Below, in pieces: positions 18,370 through 26,614 of a stretch of DNA of 64,000 bases; the first letter of the stretch is position 1, and each line of letters begins with the position of its first letter. A model generated the notes under the pieces. That model saw nothing but the letters and a program-made list of their open reading frames with translations, searched no databases and had not been told where the DNA came from. The stretch comes from Halomonas huangheensis (GTDB lineage: Bacteria > Pseudomonadota > Gammaproteobacteria > Pseudomonadales > Halomonadaceae): the NCBI RefSeq assembly GCF_001431725.1, contig NZ_CP013106.1, positions 558,001 to 622,000 on the forward strand, read 5' to 3'. A program made the position numbers and the translations under genes.

Positions 18370-18579
18370 GTGCATGAAGAGCAACTTCCCGCCCGCACAG
18401 TGCATTGCCCGTACTGCGATACCCGCTTCAGCATGGTGGTAGACCCCTCGCAGGGAAGCCATGAGAGCTGGGAGGACTGTCCGCAATGCTGTGCTCCAAT
18501 TCATTTCAAGGTCGAGGTGTCACCACTATCCGGCGATATCGAGTCGTTGGTAGTGGGAGCCGATGACGACGTGATCTGA
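18370..18579 (+). CDS. CPXCG-motif small zinc protein
   Basis: A 69-residue cysteine-rich protein of the CPXCG family. It has two CxxC knuckles (CPYC at 13-16 and CPQC at 37-40) separated by an acidic segment containing ESWEDC, the spacing expected for a zinc-ribbon. Function is unknown in the family. The start is GTG at 18370; the nearby ATG at 18374 is out of frame, and no better start is available before the first cysteine pair. It is divergent from acnA. Confidence 0.8.
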   Translation: MHEEQLPARTVHCPYCDTRFSMVVDPSQGSHESWEDCPQCCAPIHFKVEVSPLSGDIESLVVGADDDVI

Positions 18580-18755
18580 ATTCTTGCGCATCAGTGTGAC
18601 GCGGTCATTGCGGCGTCATCAAGGTGGCGGGACAATAGGCGCCGACTATACGGGCCATAGGCCCGGTCGACTGGCGAGCAGGTGTCCTGATGTGATTGAG
18701 TGGACAACCTCAAATTTTCCGCCGATTCATTCCATTGACCTTCAAGGAGAGTTAC

Positions 18756-19358
18756 ATGAGCGTACTGGTAGGACGTCAAGCCCCTGATTTTGAAGCAGCT
18801 GCAGTTCTCGGAAACGGCGATATCGTTGAAGACTTCAAGCTGTCCGACAGCAACGGCAAGTTGCGTGTGCTGTTCTTCTGGCCGCTGGACTTCACCTTCG
18901 TCTGCCCGTCCGAGATCATCGCGCATGACAATCGTCTGCAGCAGTTCAAGGATCTGGGTGTTGAGGTGATTGGTGTTTCCATCGATTCTCAGTTCACCCA
19001 CTATGCATGGCGCCTGACCAGCCCGGAAGCGGGTGGTATTGGTGAGGTCGGCTTCCCGATCGTTGCTGACGTCAAGCATGAGGTCACTCAGGCCTATGGT
19101 ATCGAGCATCCGGAAGCTGGCGTTGCCATGCGCGCGTCGTTCCTGATCGATGAGCAGGGTGTTGTCCAGCATCAGGTCGTCAACAACCTGCCGCTGGGCC
19201 GCAATGTCGACGAGATGCTGCGCATGGTCAAGGCGCTCAAGCATCACCAGCAGCATGGCGAAGTCTGCCCGGCTGGTTGGGACGAAGGCAAGGAAGGTAT
19301 GAGTGCTGACGCTGAAGGCGTTGCCAAGTACCTCGGCGCCCACTCTACCGCGTTGTAA
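18756..19358 (+). CDS. ahpC: 2-Cys peroxiredoxin (AhpC/Prx1 type)
   Basis: A 200-residue thiol peroxidase that reduces H2O2 and organic peroxides. The peroxidatic Cys50 lies in DFTFVCPSE and the resolving Cys171 in EVCPAGW, so it is a typical 2-Cys enzyme active as a dimer or decamer. Unusual for the family is Trp in FFWPLDF in place of the common Tyr. ATG 18756 follows CAAGGAGAGTTAC, a strong ribosome binding site; an upstream in-frame start at 18696 lacks one. trxB follows 154 bases later and no ahpF is present, so thioredoxin is the likely reductant. Confidence 0.95.
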   Translation: MSVLVGRQAPDFEAAAVLGNGDIVEDFKLSDSNGKLRVLFFWPLDFTFVCPSEIIAHDNRLQQFKDLGVEVIGVSIDSQFTHYAWRLTSPEAGGIGEVGFPIVADVKHEVTQAYGIEHPEAGVAMRASFLIDEQGVVQHQVVNNLPLGRNVDEMLRMVKALKHHQQHGEVCPAGWDEGKEGMSADAEGVAKYLGAHSTAL

Positions 19359-19374
19359 GATAGATACCTGTCCG

Positions 19375-19400
19375 GCAGGAGGGGGTTAGCCTCCTCCTGC
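19375..19400 (+). terminator. Hairpin after ahpC
   Basis: GCAGGAGGGGG (19375-19385) pairs with CCTCCTCCTGC (19390-19400), an 11-bp stem with one G-U pair and a TTAG loop, 16 bases after the ahpC stop. It lacks a T run, so termination efficiency is uncertain. Confidence 0.5.
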
Positions 19401-19410
19401 GGCTTGGGTC

Positions 19411-19435
19411 ATGCCGACTGCCTGGCAGTCGGCAT
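19411..19435. promoter_or_regulatory. Perfect 25-bp dyad between ahpC and trxB
   Basis: ATGCCGACTGCC (19411-19422) and GGCAGTCGGCAT (19424-19435) are perfect inverse copies around a single T. It could be an operator for a dimeric regulator of trxB or a second 3' hairpin of ahpC. The near-zero spacer favours a DNA-level site. Confidence 0.4.
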
Positions 19436-19449
19436 CGCCGAATCCGTAG

Positions 19450-20469
<1,020 letters not shown>

Positions 20470-20496
20470 GTCATTCCGGCCCGAGAGACCATCATG

Positions 20497-20520
20497 GAGC
20501 CGCGGGTTCGCTCGCGGCTC
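20497..20520 (+). terminator. Hairpin after trxB
   Basis: GAGCCGCG (20497-20504) and CGCGGCTC (20513-20520) form an 8-bp perfect stem with an eight-base loop, 27 bases after the trxB stop. No T run. Confidence 0.45.
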
Positions 20521-20665
20521 TGGCGCGACAGTACGCTACAGCAACCTCCTGAGGCGAAGATATCGGCGAAAGCAGGCATCGGCGTCTATTCTGGGACACA
20601 GGGCTCATCCGGGATCAACTGATCCGGGTGTTGGTATGCCTGATTTCCATATTGGGAGGTGTAGC

Positions 20666-21106
20666 ATGATGCACAGAAAGTTGTTCAGTCGCGGATTGTT
20701 GCTTGCACTGCCGTGGATTGCGGTACCCGCATTGGCGGCCGATGGTCATGACCTGACCTTTCAGGGCGATGCCGGTTTCGGTGGTCCGCATGGTGGCCAG
20801 GCGGTTGAGGCGGCATTGATCGATGCCGAGTCGGGGGAAGTGCTGGCCACGCAGAGTGGTGAAGTATCAGCCGATGCCGATCCCGCTTTTTCCCTGGATT
20901 TCCCCGGCGCGCTTGAGGAAGGGGGCAGCTACAAGGTGAATTACTGGATTGATTCCAACTTCGGTGGTGGCACGGTTGGAAGCTGTGATGAACCGCAACA
21001 GGATCATCAGTGGAGCCGAACCATCGAGATGAGCGACGGAGCCGTCTCTCATGTCGAGACGCACGACCCCTCGAGCCTGACGGCTGTGTGTGATTCCTTC
21101 GAGTAA
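20666..21106 (+). CDS. Small secreted protein of unknown function
   Basis: A 146-residue protein with a clear Sec signal peptide (MMHRKLFSRGLLLALPWIAV, predicted cleavage after PALA-A near residue 25). The mature part is acidic and Gly-rich (DAGFGGPHGGQAVEAAL), with two cysteines (SCDEP and AVCDSF) that could form a disulphide. The pattern of strands and turns suggests a small beta-sandwich (GSYKVNYWIDSNF). I do not recognise the family. ATG 20666 (or the adjacent ATG 20669) follows TGGGAGGTGTAGC, a strong ribosome binding site, so the gene is probably real. It is convergent with slyX. Confidence 0.65.
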   Translation: MMHRKLFSRGLLLALPWIAVPALAADGHDLTFQGDAGFGGPHGGQAVEAALIDAESGEVLATQSGEVSADADPAFSLDFPGALEEGGSYKVNYWIDSNFGGGTVGSCDEPQQDHQWSRTIEMSDGAVSHVETHDPSSLTAVCDSFE

Positions 21107-21120
21107 GTGCCGAAAACGAC

Positions 21121-21154
21121 GCCGCCGAGCCGCTCAGAGGAGCGGGTCGGCGGC
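21121..21154. terminator. Long GC hairpin between convergent genes
   Basis: A 15-bp stem with one mismatch (21121-21135 with 21140-21154, beginning GCCGCCGA) and an AGAG loop. It lies between the secreted-protein gene (+) and slyX (-). No T tract, but position and stability fit a shared transcription end. Confidence 0.5.
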
Positions 21155-21194
21155 CTTGCAATATCGCTGTAACTCGATGGTTGTCACCATTTGT

Positions 21195-21473
21195 TCAGTA
21201 ATGTGGCGGCAATTCATCCTCCGGGCCGGGCATCTGCCCCTGTAGGTCGTCGCTGCCGGAACGCAGTCCCTGGAGGCGAGCTTGCATGGCTTTTCCAAGC
21301 CGTTCGAGCTGCATCAGGCGGCGTTCCTGCTGGGCGATGGCCTCATCCAGTGTGTCCAACCAGTGTTCCTGGTAAGCCACACGGCTTTCAAGAGCCTCCA
21401 ACCTTTGTGCAGTATCTGCGGACGGATTTTCCATCTCCGTGATAGACTCATGCTGCGGTGTGTCACTGTTCAT
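21195..21473 (-). CDS. slyX: SlyX family protein
   Basis: A small coiled-coil protein (up to 92 residues). It has the SlyX heptad pattern (RLEALESRVAYQEHWLDTLD, then AIAQQERRL) and the family's diagnostic C-terminus PPHY. Function is unknown in the family. The N-terminus is uncertain: ATG 21473 gives 92 residues, ATG 21434 gives 79, closer to the usual 72. Neither has a convincing ribosome binding site. Confidence 0.82.
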   Translation of the reverse strand: MNSDTPQHESITEMENPSADTAQRLEALESRVAYQEHWLDTLDEAIAQQERRLMQLERLGKAMQARLQGLRSGSDDLQGQMPGPEDELPPHY

Positions 21474-21563
21474 CGTGTCGGCCGTCTGCCCTGGTGCAGC
21501 AGGATCCTGGTGCCCTGCTGGGTATCATAGAGGTTCCGTTTACTTTTCAATCTGTTTCAACCA

Positions 21564-22052
21564 ATGACAAGAGAGTATTTCAGTTCCATGAAGAGAAGGG
21601 TTGTTATTCGTTGTGGTTTTGTCAGTCTGCTGCTGGCTGCTCCGTCACCGTTGTTGATCACTCTGTTGCTCAGTCTCGTTACCGGTGTCACTACCGAACA
21701 GTTGTTGGCAATCGTCGAAGAAAACCAACTACTGAAGGGGTATGTGGCAACTGCGGCAGGGGTATTTGCCCTGTTGTTGGTAGCGACACTGGCAGTCAAT
21801 GCCTTGACCCCGCAGCAGGTATCGCTGGCGGGTGTCGAGGACGATGATCGCGAGATCGGCGAGGTCAAGTGGTTCAACGTCAACAAGGGCTATGGTTTCA
21901 TTACCCGAGATGACGGAGAGGACGTTTTTGTCCATTTTCGCGCCATCCGTGGTCGTGGCCATCGTACTCTGGCTGAGGGTCAGAAAGTGCGCTACTACGT
22001 AGTAAAAAATGACCGTGGACTTCAGGCGGATGACGTGACCGTCATTACCTGA
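21564..22052 (+). CDS. Membrane-anchored cold-shock-domain protein
   Basis: A 162-residue protein joining two hydrophobic segments (about 17-41 and 59-80) to a full C-terminal cold-shock domain (97-162). The CSD has RNP1 as KGYGFIT (108-114) and RNP2 as VFVHF (121-125), plus the leading [13 protein letters not shown], so it should bind single-stranded nucleic acid. The CSD would face the cytosol if the short loop between the helices is periplasmic. Free CspA proteins are about 70 residues with no membrane part, so this is a distinct architecture. ATG 21588 is an alternative start that keeps both helices. Confidence 0.85.
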   Translation: MTREYFSSMKRRVVIRCGFVSLLLAAPSPLLITLLLSLVTGVTTEQLLAIVEENQLLKGYVATAAGVFALLLVATLAVNALTPQQVSLAGVEDDDREIGEVKWFNVNKGYGFITRDDGEDVFVHFRAIRGRGHRTLAEGQKVRYYVVKNDRGLQADDVTVIT

Positions 22053-22078
22053 TAGATCGCGGTCTCTCGTACGTTCGA

Positions 22079-22102
22079 AACGCCTCGCTGCCGCGAGGCG
22101 TT
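22079..22102. terminator. Hairpin between convergent genes
   Basis: AACGCCTCGC (22079-22088) and GCGAGGCGTT (22093-22102) form a perfect 10-bp stem with a TGCC loop. It is placed 26 bases after the cold-shock-domain gene and 35 bases after (on the other strand) the unknown gene ending at 22138, so it can serve both. Confidence 0.65.
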
Positions 22103-22137
22103 CTCGTATCCGGCGTTGCTCAGAGTGATGAGAGTGT

Positions 22138-22527
22138 TCAGCGAGTGTCGTTATCCGGCCAGTCGATGATCTGCTCGCTACCATTCGGCAGTACCTGAAG
22201 GAATCGGTCAGGGTCATCGCCAGGGTGCCAACCTCCCAGTGAACAGCGTACCTCGCAGTCGAGTGCCTGAGCTGCGGCTCGGGCGCAGTCGGCGTCGCTG
22301 GGCCAGGGGCTATCGGCACTGTCGATCCACAGGCTGGCAAATGAATCAGCTGCGCGGGCCACCAGCAGTACCGGTATATCATGGCCTTGATGTTCGCCCT
22401 GTGTACGCCAGCGGTGTTTGCCGTGGGGTTCAAGAGGGGGAGCGGAGATGGTCGTCGCGAGCCAGGCGCTGATGCGCTCTACATCAGCGGGTGCAAGGTA
22501 GATCTCGATATCCGGGTAACGTTCCAT
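22138..22527 (-). CDS. Hypothetical protein coupled to dapE
   Basis: A 129-residue cytosolic protein beginning MERYPDIEIYLAPADVERIS. It contains a Trp-rich acidic middle (LWIDSADSPWPSDADCARAAAQAL) and ends with SEQIIDWPDNDTR. No signal peptide, no membrane segment and no family that I can name. An in-frame start nine codons upstream exists, but ATG 22527 has GAGGTG at good spacing. It begins seven bases after the dapE stop, so it is in the dapD-dapE transcription unit. Confidence 0.65.
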   Translation of the reverse strand: MERYPDIEIYLAPADVERISAWLATTISAPPLEPHGKHRWRTQGEHQGHDIPVLLVARAADSFASLWIDSADSPWPSDADCARAAAQALDCEVRCSLGGWHPGDDPDRFLQVLPNGSEQIIDWPDNDTR

Positions 22528-22534
22528 TGGCACC

Positions 22535-23716
22535 TCAGCGGGTCCTCTGAGCAACGAACAATTGCTTCAGAATAGCTTCATAGATTGAGCTCAAGGCATC
22601 CAGATCGGCAGCCCTTACGCATTCATTGACCTGATGGATGGTCGCGTTTCGGGGTCCCAGTTCGACCACCTGGCTGCCGAGCGTGGCGATGAAGCGGCCA
22701 TCAGAAGTGCCGCCACTGGTTGAGAGGACAGGGCGTTCACCTGTGATTTCCTCGACGCCAAGAATCGCAGCTTCCACCAGCGAACCTTCTCGGGTCAGGA
22801 AAGGTTCTCCGTTGAGAGTCCAGCTGATGTCGTAGTCGAGGTCATGGTCACGCAGAATGGCTTCGGTGCGTTCACGCAGCTCCTTCTCGGTGGTTTCGGT
22901 GGAAAAGCGAAAATTGAAAATCGCTTCAACCTCGCCGGGAATCACGTTGGTGGCACCGGTGCCGGAGCGGATATTGGATATCTGAAAACTGGTGCCCGGG
23001 AAGCTATCGTTGCCTGAGTCCCAGTGTTCGGTAGCCAGTGCATCCAGTGCTGGTGCTATTTGATGGATCGGGTTGCGGGCAAGGTGGGGATAGGCAACGT
23101 GCCCCTGGATGCCGCGGACCCTGAGTACGCCTCCCAGCGAGCCGCGACGTCCATTCTTGATGACATCGCCGAGACGCTCGGTGGATGAGGGTTCACCGAC
23201 AATGCAGTAATCGAGACGCTCATTGCGTTCACGAAAATGCTCTACCACTGCCCGAGTGCCATCAATGGCAGGGCCTTCCTCATCGGAAGTGATCAGAAAG
23301 GCAATGCGTCCATCATGCTCGGGATGTGCGGTAATGAAGCGTTCCACGGCTGTCACCATCGCCGCCAGGCTGCCTTTCATATCGGCTGCGCCGCGACCGC
23401 GTAGCATACCCTGAGCATCGATTTCCGGTTCGAACGGTGGTGTATGCCACTGAGCCTCGGGCCCGGATGGGACCACGTCAGTGTGTCCGGCAAATGCCAA
23501 TACCGGGCCATGATGACCATGTGTCGCCCAGAAGTTCTTTACATCACCGAAGGGGAGGCGCTCGATGGTGAAGCCGAGGCGTTCGAGGCGCTCGATCATC
23601 AACTCCTGACAGTCCAGATCATCGGGTGTCACCGAGGGACGACGAATCAGCTCCACGGCCAACTCGAGAGTCGAGGATAGTTCGGTGCTGAGCGGTTGAG
23701 GTTCAGTGGTCGGCAT
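22535..23716 (-). CDS. dapE: Succinyl-diaminopimelate desuccinylase
   Basis: A 393-residue di-zinc peptidase-family (M20) enzyme of the succinylase lysine/DAP branch, hydrolysing N-succinyl-LL-DAP. Metal and catalytic motifs are visible: GHTDVVP (His and Asp), the ADMKGSLAA aspartate region, [11 protein letters not shown] with the general-base Glu, and the C-terminal [11 protein letters not shown] and NATIHQVNE with the last metal His. The frame runs on to 23797, but ATG 23716 has AGGA upstream. It follows dapD by 46 bases and clusters with dapC, so three DAP-pathway genes sit together. Confidence 0.97.
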   Translation of the reverse strand: MPTTEPQPLSTELSSTLELAVELIRRPSVTPDDLDCQELMIERLERLGFTIERLPFGDVKNFWATHGHHGPVLAFAGHTDVVPSGPEAQWHTPPFEPEIDAQGMLRGRGAADMKGSLAAMVTAVERFITAHPEHDGRIAFLITSDEEGPAIDGTRAVVEHFRERNERLDYCIVGEPSSTERLGDVIKNGRRGSLGGVLRVRGIQGHVAYPHLARNPIHQIAPALDALATEHWDSGNDSFPGTSFQISNIRSGTGATNVIPGEVEAIFNFRFSTETTEKELRERTEAILRDHDLDYDISWTLNGEPFLTREGSLVEAAILGVEEITGERPVLSTSGGTSDGRFIATLGSQVVELGPRNATIHQVNECVRAADLDALSSIYEAILKQLFVAQRTR

Positions 23717-23762
23717 GCAGGGGTCCTGGCGGTGGCGACGGCCTGGGCCGCCGCCAGGTGAA

Positions 23763-24788
23763 TCAATTGTGGGCGTGAAGTGACTCGTTGAGCGCAATGG
23801 CGCTCTTGTTGGTCAGGCACTCGATACGACCATTCTGTGAGTTGCGGCGTAGCAGTAGATCGTTCTGACCGGCCAGCTCACGAGCGGCAAGGGTGCGAAC
23901 TTCCTGGTTCTGGTCGTCCAGCAGCGTGACCTTGGCTCCTGCGGTAATGTACAGACCGGCTTCAATAGTGCAGCGATCGCCCAACGGAATGCCGATACCC
24001 GCATTGGCTCCGATCAGGCAGCCTTCGCCCACGGAAATGATCATATTGCCGCCACCGGACAGAGTCCCCATGGTCGAGCAGCCTCCGCCGAGGTCGGAGC
24101 CCTTGCCGACCACCACGCCAGCTGAGATGCGGCCTTCGATCATGCCCGGGCCTTCAGTACCGGCATTGAAGTTGACGAAGCCTTCGTGCATCACCGTAGT
24201 ACCTTCGCCGAGGTAAGCTCCCAGTCGTACCCGCGCGGTATCGGCGATGCGTACACCGGTCGGCACTACGTAGTCAGTCATTTTGGGGAACTTGTCGACG
24301 CAGTCGACCGACAGGGTACGGCCTTCGAGACGTGCACGCAGGCGGCGAGCGGGAAGCTCCTCGATATCGATGGGCCCTTCGCTGCTCCAGGCGATATTGC
24401 GCAGCAGGCCGAACATGCCGGACAGGTCCAGTTCGTGTGGCTTGACCAGACGATGCGACAGCAGGTGCAGCTTGAGGTAGACCTCCGGCACGCTTTGCGG
24501 CGCAGCATCGCTGTCGATGAAGGTGGCCACCAGCGGACGCTTGCTGACCGCAAGGCTGTCGGCGAGGCTGGCCTGCTCGGGGTGACCAGCATCACGCAGT
24601 GCCTGGGCGAGATCGGCACAATGCTCGGGCAGCAGGCTGACCACGCCGCTGCCGGCCGGTGCACCGAGAGCGCGGACGGCGGCATCGGTGAGGCTGGCGT
24701 CGGGATTGAGCAGGGGGGCCGGATAGTAGACTTCCAGCCAGTCGCCCTGGGTGTTCTGGGAGCCGATACCAAGTGCAAAACTGAGCAT
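23763..24788 (-). CDS. dapD: Tetrahydrodipicolinate N-succinyltransferase
   Basis: A 341-residue succinyl-CoA:tetrahydrodipicolinate succinyltransferase, the step before DapC in lysine/DAP synthesis. It is the longer class found in pseudomonads (about 344) rather than the 274-residue E. coli class. The C-terminal half is a left-handed beta-helix ([50 protein letters not shown]). ATG 24788 follows GAAGGA. It is the trimeric transferase fold. Confidence 0.95.
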   Translation of the reverse strand: MLSFALGIGSQNTQGDWLEVYYPAPLLNPDASLTDAAVRALGAPAGSGVVSLLPEHCADLAQALRDAGHPEQASLADSLAVSKRPLVATFIDSDAAPQSVPEVYLKLHLLSHRLVKPHELDLSGMFGLLRNIAWSSEGPIDIEELPARRLRARLEGRTLSVDCVDKFPKMTDYVVPTGVRIADTARVRLGAYLGEGTTVMHEGFVNFNAGTEGPGMIEGRISAGVVVGKGSDLGGGCSTMGTLSGGGNMIISVGEGCLIGANAGIGIPLGDRCTIEAGLYITAGAKVTLLDDQNQEVRTLAARELAGQNDLLLRRNSQNGRIECLTNKSAIALNESLHAHN

Positions 24789-24860
24789 GTGTATGTCCTT
24801 CAACGTGAATGGGGTCGGAAATGCAGAGCGCTGCGCGAGTCGGGTAACTGCCGCAGCGGA

Positions 24861-25214
24861 TCACAGATTGTCGTAGTCGCCATCGCGATAACCGACTCGA
24901 ATCTCGTCGCCGGTATCGAGCAGCGGGCGCTTGATCAGGGTCGGGTTGGCCATCAGCAGGGAGCGTACCTTGTTCGAGTCGAGATCATCGGTATCGACAC
25001 CGGACTTGTCAGCGTCGGACAGGTTGCGCCAGGTCGTACTGCGCTTGTTGAGTAGCGTCATGACCGGCACCCGCTCGAGAATATGTTCGAGCAGCGCTGC
25101 CGACACCCCGTCCTTGCGCAGATCGTGGACCTGGTAGGGGTGGCCGCTGGCATCCAGAGCCTTGATGGCCTTGCGGCAAGTATCGCAGTTGTGGATCACG
25201 TAGATCGTCAGCAT
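24861..25214 (-). CDS. ArsC/Spx-family protein (YffB-like)
   Basis: A 117-residue thioredoxin-fold protein of the ArsC/Spx superfamily. The N-terminal CDTC motif (about 11-14) sits in IYVIHNCDTCRKAIKALD, then RPLLDTGDEIRVGY near the C-terminus. YffB-type proteins of this length are common next to dapD/dapC in gammaproteobacteria, and real arsenate reductase activity has not generally been shown. ATG 25214 follows GAAGGAAGATACGTC; the upstream extension to 25313 is not needed. Calling it an arsenate reductase would go beyond the sequence. Confidence 0.85.
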   Translation of the reverse strand: MLTIYVIHNCDTCRKAIKALDASGHPYQVHDLRKDGVSAALLEHILERVPVMTLLNKRSTTWRNLSDADKSGVDTDDLDSNKVRSLLMANPTLIKRPLLDTGDEIRVGYRDGDYDNL

Positions 25215-25251
25215 GACGTATCTTCCTTCGTATTGGGCGGTTGCAACAGCG

Positions 25252-26448
25252 TCAGCCGCGTTCGACCAACTGGCGGATGCGCTCGGCGGCTTCACGAGTG
25301 GCTTCCAGCTCATCGACCAATGCCAGACGCAGGCGCCCCGTGCCGGGATTGACGCCGTTGGCGCCTACGCGGCCCATATAGCTGCCGGGCAGTACGCTGA
25401 CATGCGCCTCACTGAACAGGCGTCTGGTCAAGGCTTCATCATCGCCGGCCGGTACCGCCGGCCACAGATAGAAACTGGCTTCGGGCTGCGGGAAGTCGAG
25501 TACCGGAGCCAGAATGTCGGTGACGGCAGCGAACTTCTCGCGATAGGCATCGCGGTTGTTACGCACATGCTGTTCATCGGACCAGGCGACGATGGAGGCC
25601 TGTTGTACCGGCAGCGCCATGGCGCAGCCATGATAGGTGCGGTAGCGCTTGAAGCGCTCGATGACCTTCGCATCGCCAGCGACGAAGCCGGAGCGTAGCC
25701 CCGGCAGGTTGGAGCGCTTGGACAGCGAGTGGAATACCACACAACGTCGGTAGTCGTGACGACCAAGCTCCGCGGCTGCCTGCAGCAGGCCCGGTGGCGG
25801 GGTCTGCTCATCGAGGTACAGCTCGGAGTAGCACTCATCCGAGGCGATGATGAAGTTGTACTCATCGGCCAGTTGGATCAAGCGCTTGAATTCCTTCAGC
25901 GGGGTAACGGCGCCGGTCGGGTTGCCTGGCGAACACAGGAATACCAGCTGCACCTCACGCCAGGTGTCGGGATCGATCGAATCGAAATCCGGGCGAAAGT
26001 CGTTGTCCGCGTCGCAATCCAGGTACAGCGGGGTGCCTCCGGCGAGCAGTGTCGCACCTTCGTAGATCTGGTAGAAGGGATTGGGAACAGCCACTCGTGC
26101 CGGACGAGTACGGTCCAGACATGCCTGGACCAGAGCGAAGATGGCTTCTCGCGTGCCATTGACCGGAATCACTTCGCGCTCGGTATCCAACTGCTTGAGG
26201 GCGAAGCGCCGCGTTGCCCAGCGGGCGATGGTCTCGCGCAGTTCCGCACTTCCCGCTGTGGCCGGATAGCGCGCAAAGGCCTGCTGGTGTTCGACCAGCG
26301 CGTCCAGCGCCGCCTGGTAGGGCGGGTGCTGAGGTTCGCCAATGGTCAATGGGCGATGGGCCAGGCCCGGCGGTGGGGTGAGTCCTGCTTTCAAGGCCGC
26401 GAGGCGCTCAAAGGGGTAGGGCTGGAGAGCGTCAATATCGGGATTCAT
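25252..26448 (-). CDS. dapC: Succinyldiaminopimelate transaminase DapC
   Basis: A 398-residue fold-type I PLP aminotransferase. The PLP lysine lies in SLSKRSNLPGLRSGF, the cofactor-binding aspartate in IIASDECYSELY, and the phosphate-binding region is SPGNPTGAV. It carries out the glutamate-dependent amination between DapD and DapE products. Placement next to dapD and dapE identifies it as DapC rather than a general aminotransferase. ATG 26448. It is separated from glnD, its usual neighbour, by the usher gene at 26615-28621. Confidence 0.93.
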   Translation of the reverse strand: MNPDIDALQPYPFERLAALKAGLTPPPGLAHRPLTIGEPQHPPYQAALDALVEHQQAFARYPATAGSAELRETIARWATRRFALKQLDTEREVIPVNGTREAIFALVQACLDRTRPARVAVPNPFYQIYEGATLLAGGTPLYLDCDADNDFRPDFDSIDPDTWREVQLVFLCSPGNPTGAVTPLKEFKRLIQLADEYNFIIASDECYSELYLDEQTPPPGLLQAAAELGRHDYRRCVVFHSLSKRSNLPGLRSGFVAGDAKVIERFKRYRTYHGCAMALPVQQASIVAWSDEQHVRNNRDAYREKFAAVTDILAPVLDFPQPEASFYLWPAVPAGDDEALTRRLFSEAHVSVLPGSYMGRVGANGVNPGTGRLRLALVDELEATREAAERIRQLVERG

Positions 26449-26614
26449 GAGTGTCCAGGCGCGCCCTTGAGGGCGTCGTTGTAATGCCGGGCTGGCATAT
26501 GTTCATGTGCTGATGCGTGGCGCGCAACGCGAGTAGCACCGGGCCCCCGATTATAGGGAAGCGGGCAGATAGCCTCAAACTTCTCGGTACGATGGAGTGC
26601 TGGCAGTGGTGTGG

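Noticed and set aside
23893-25055. Long plus-strand frames over dapD and the ArsC-like gene (for example 289 codons from 24186)
   Set aside because: Opposite strand of well-supported genes; the translations show no family motifs and mirror the codon pattern of the real frames.
24861-25214. Arsenate reductase and an arsenic-resistance role
   Set aside because: YffB/Spx-type protein beside dap genes; no arsB/arsR nearby.
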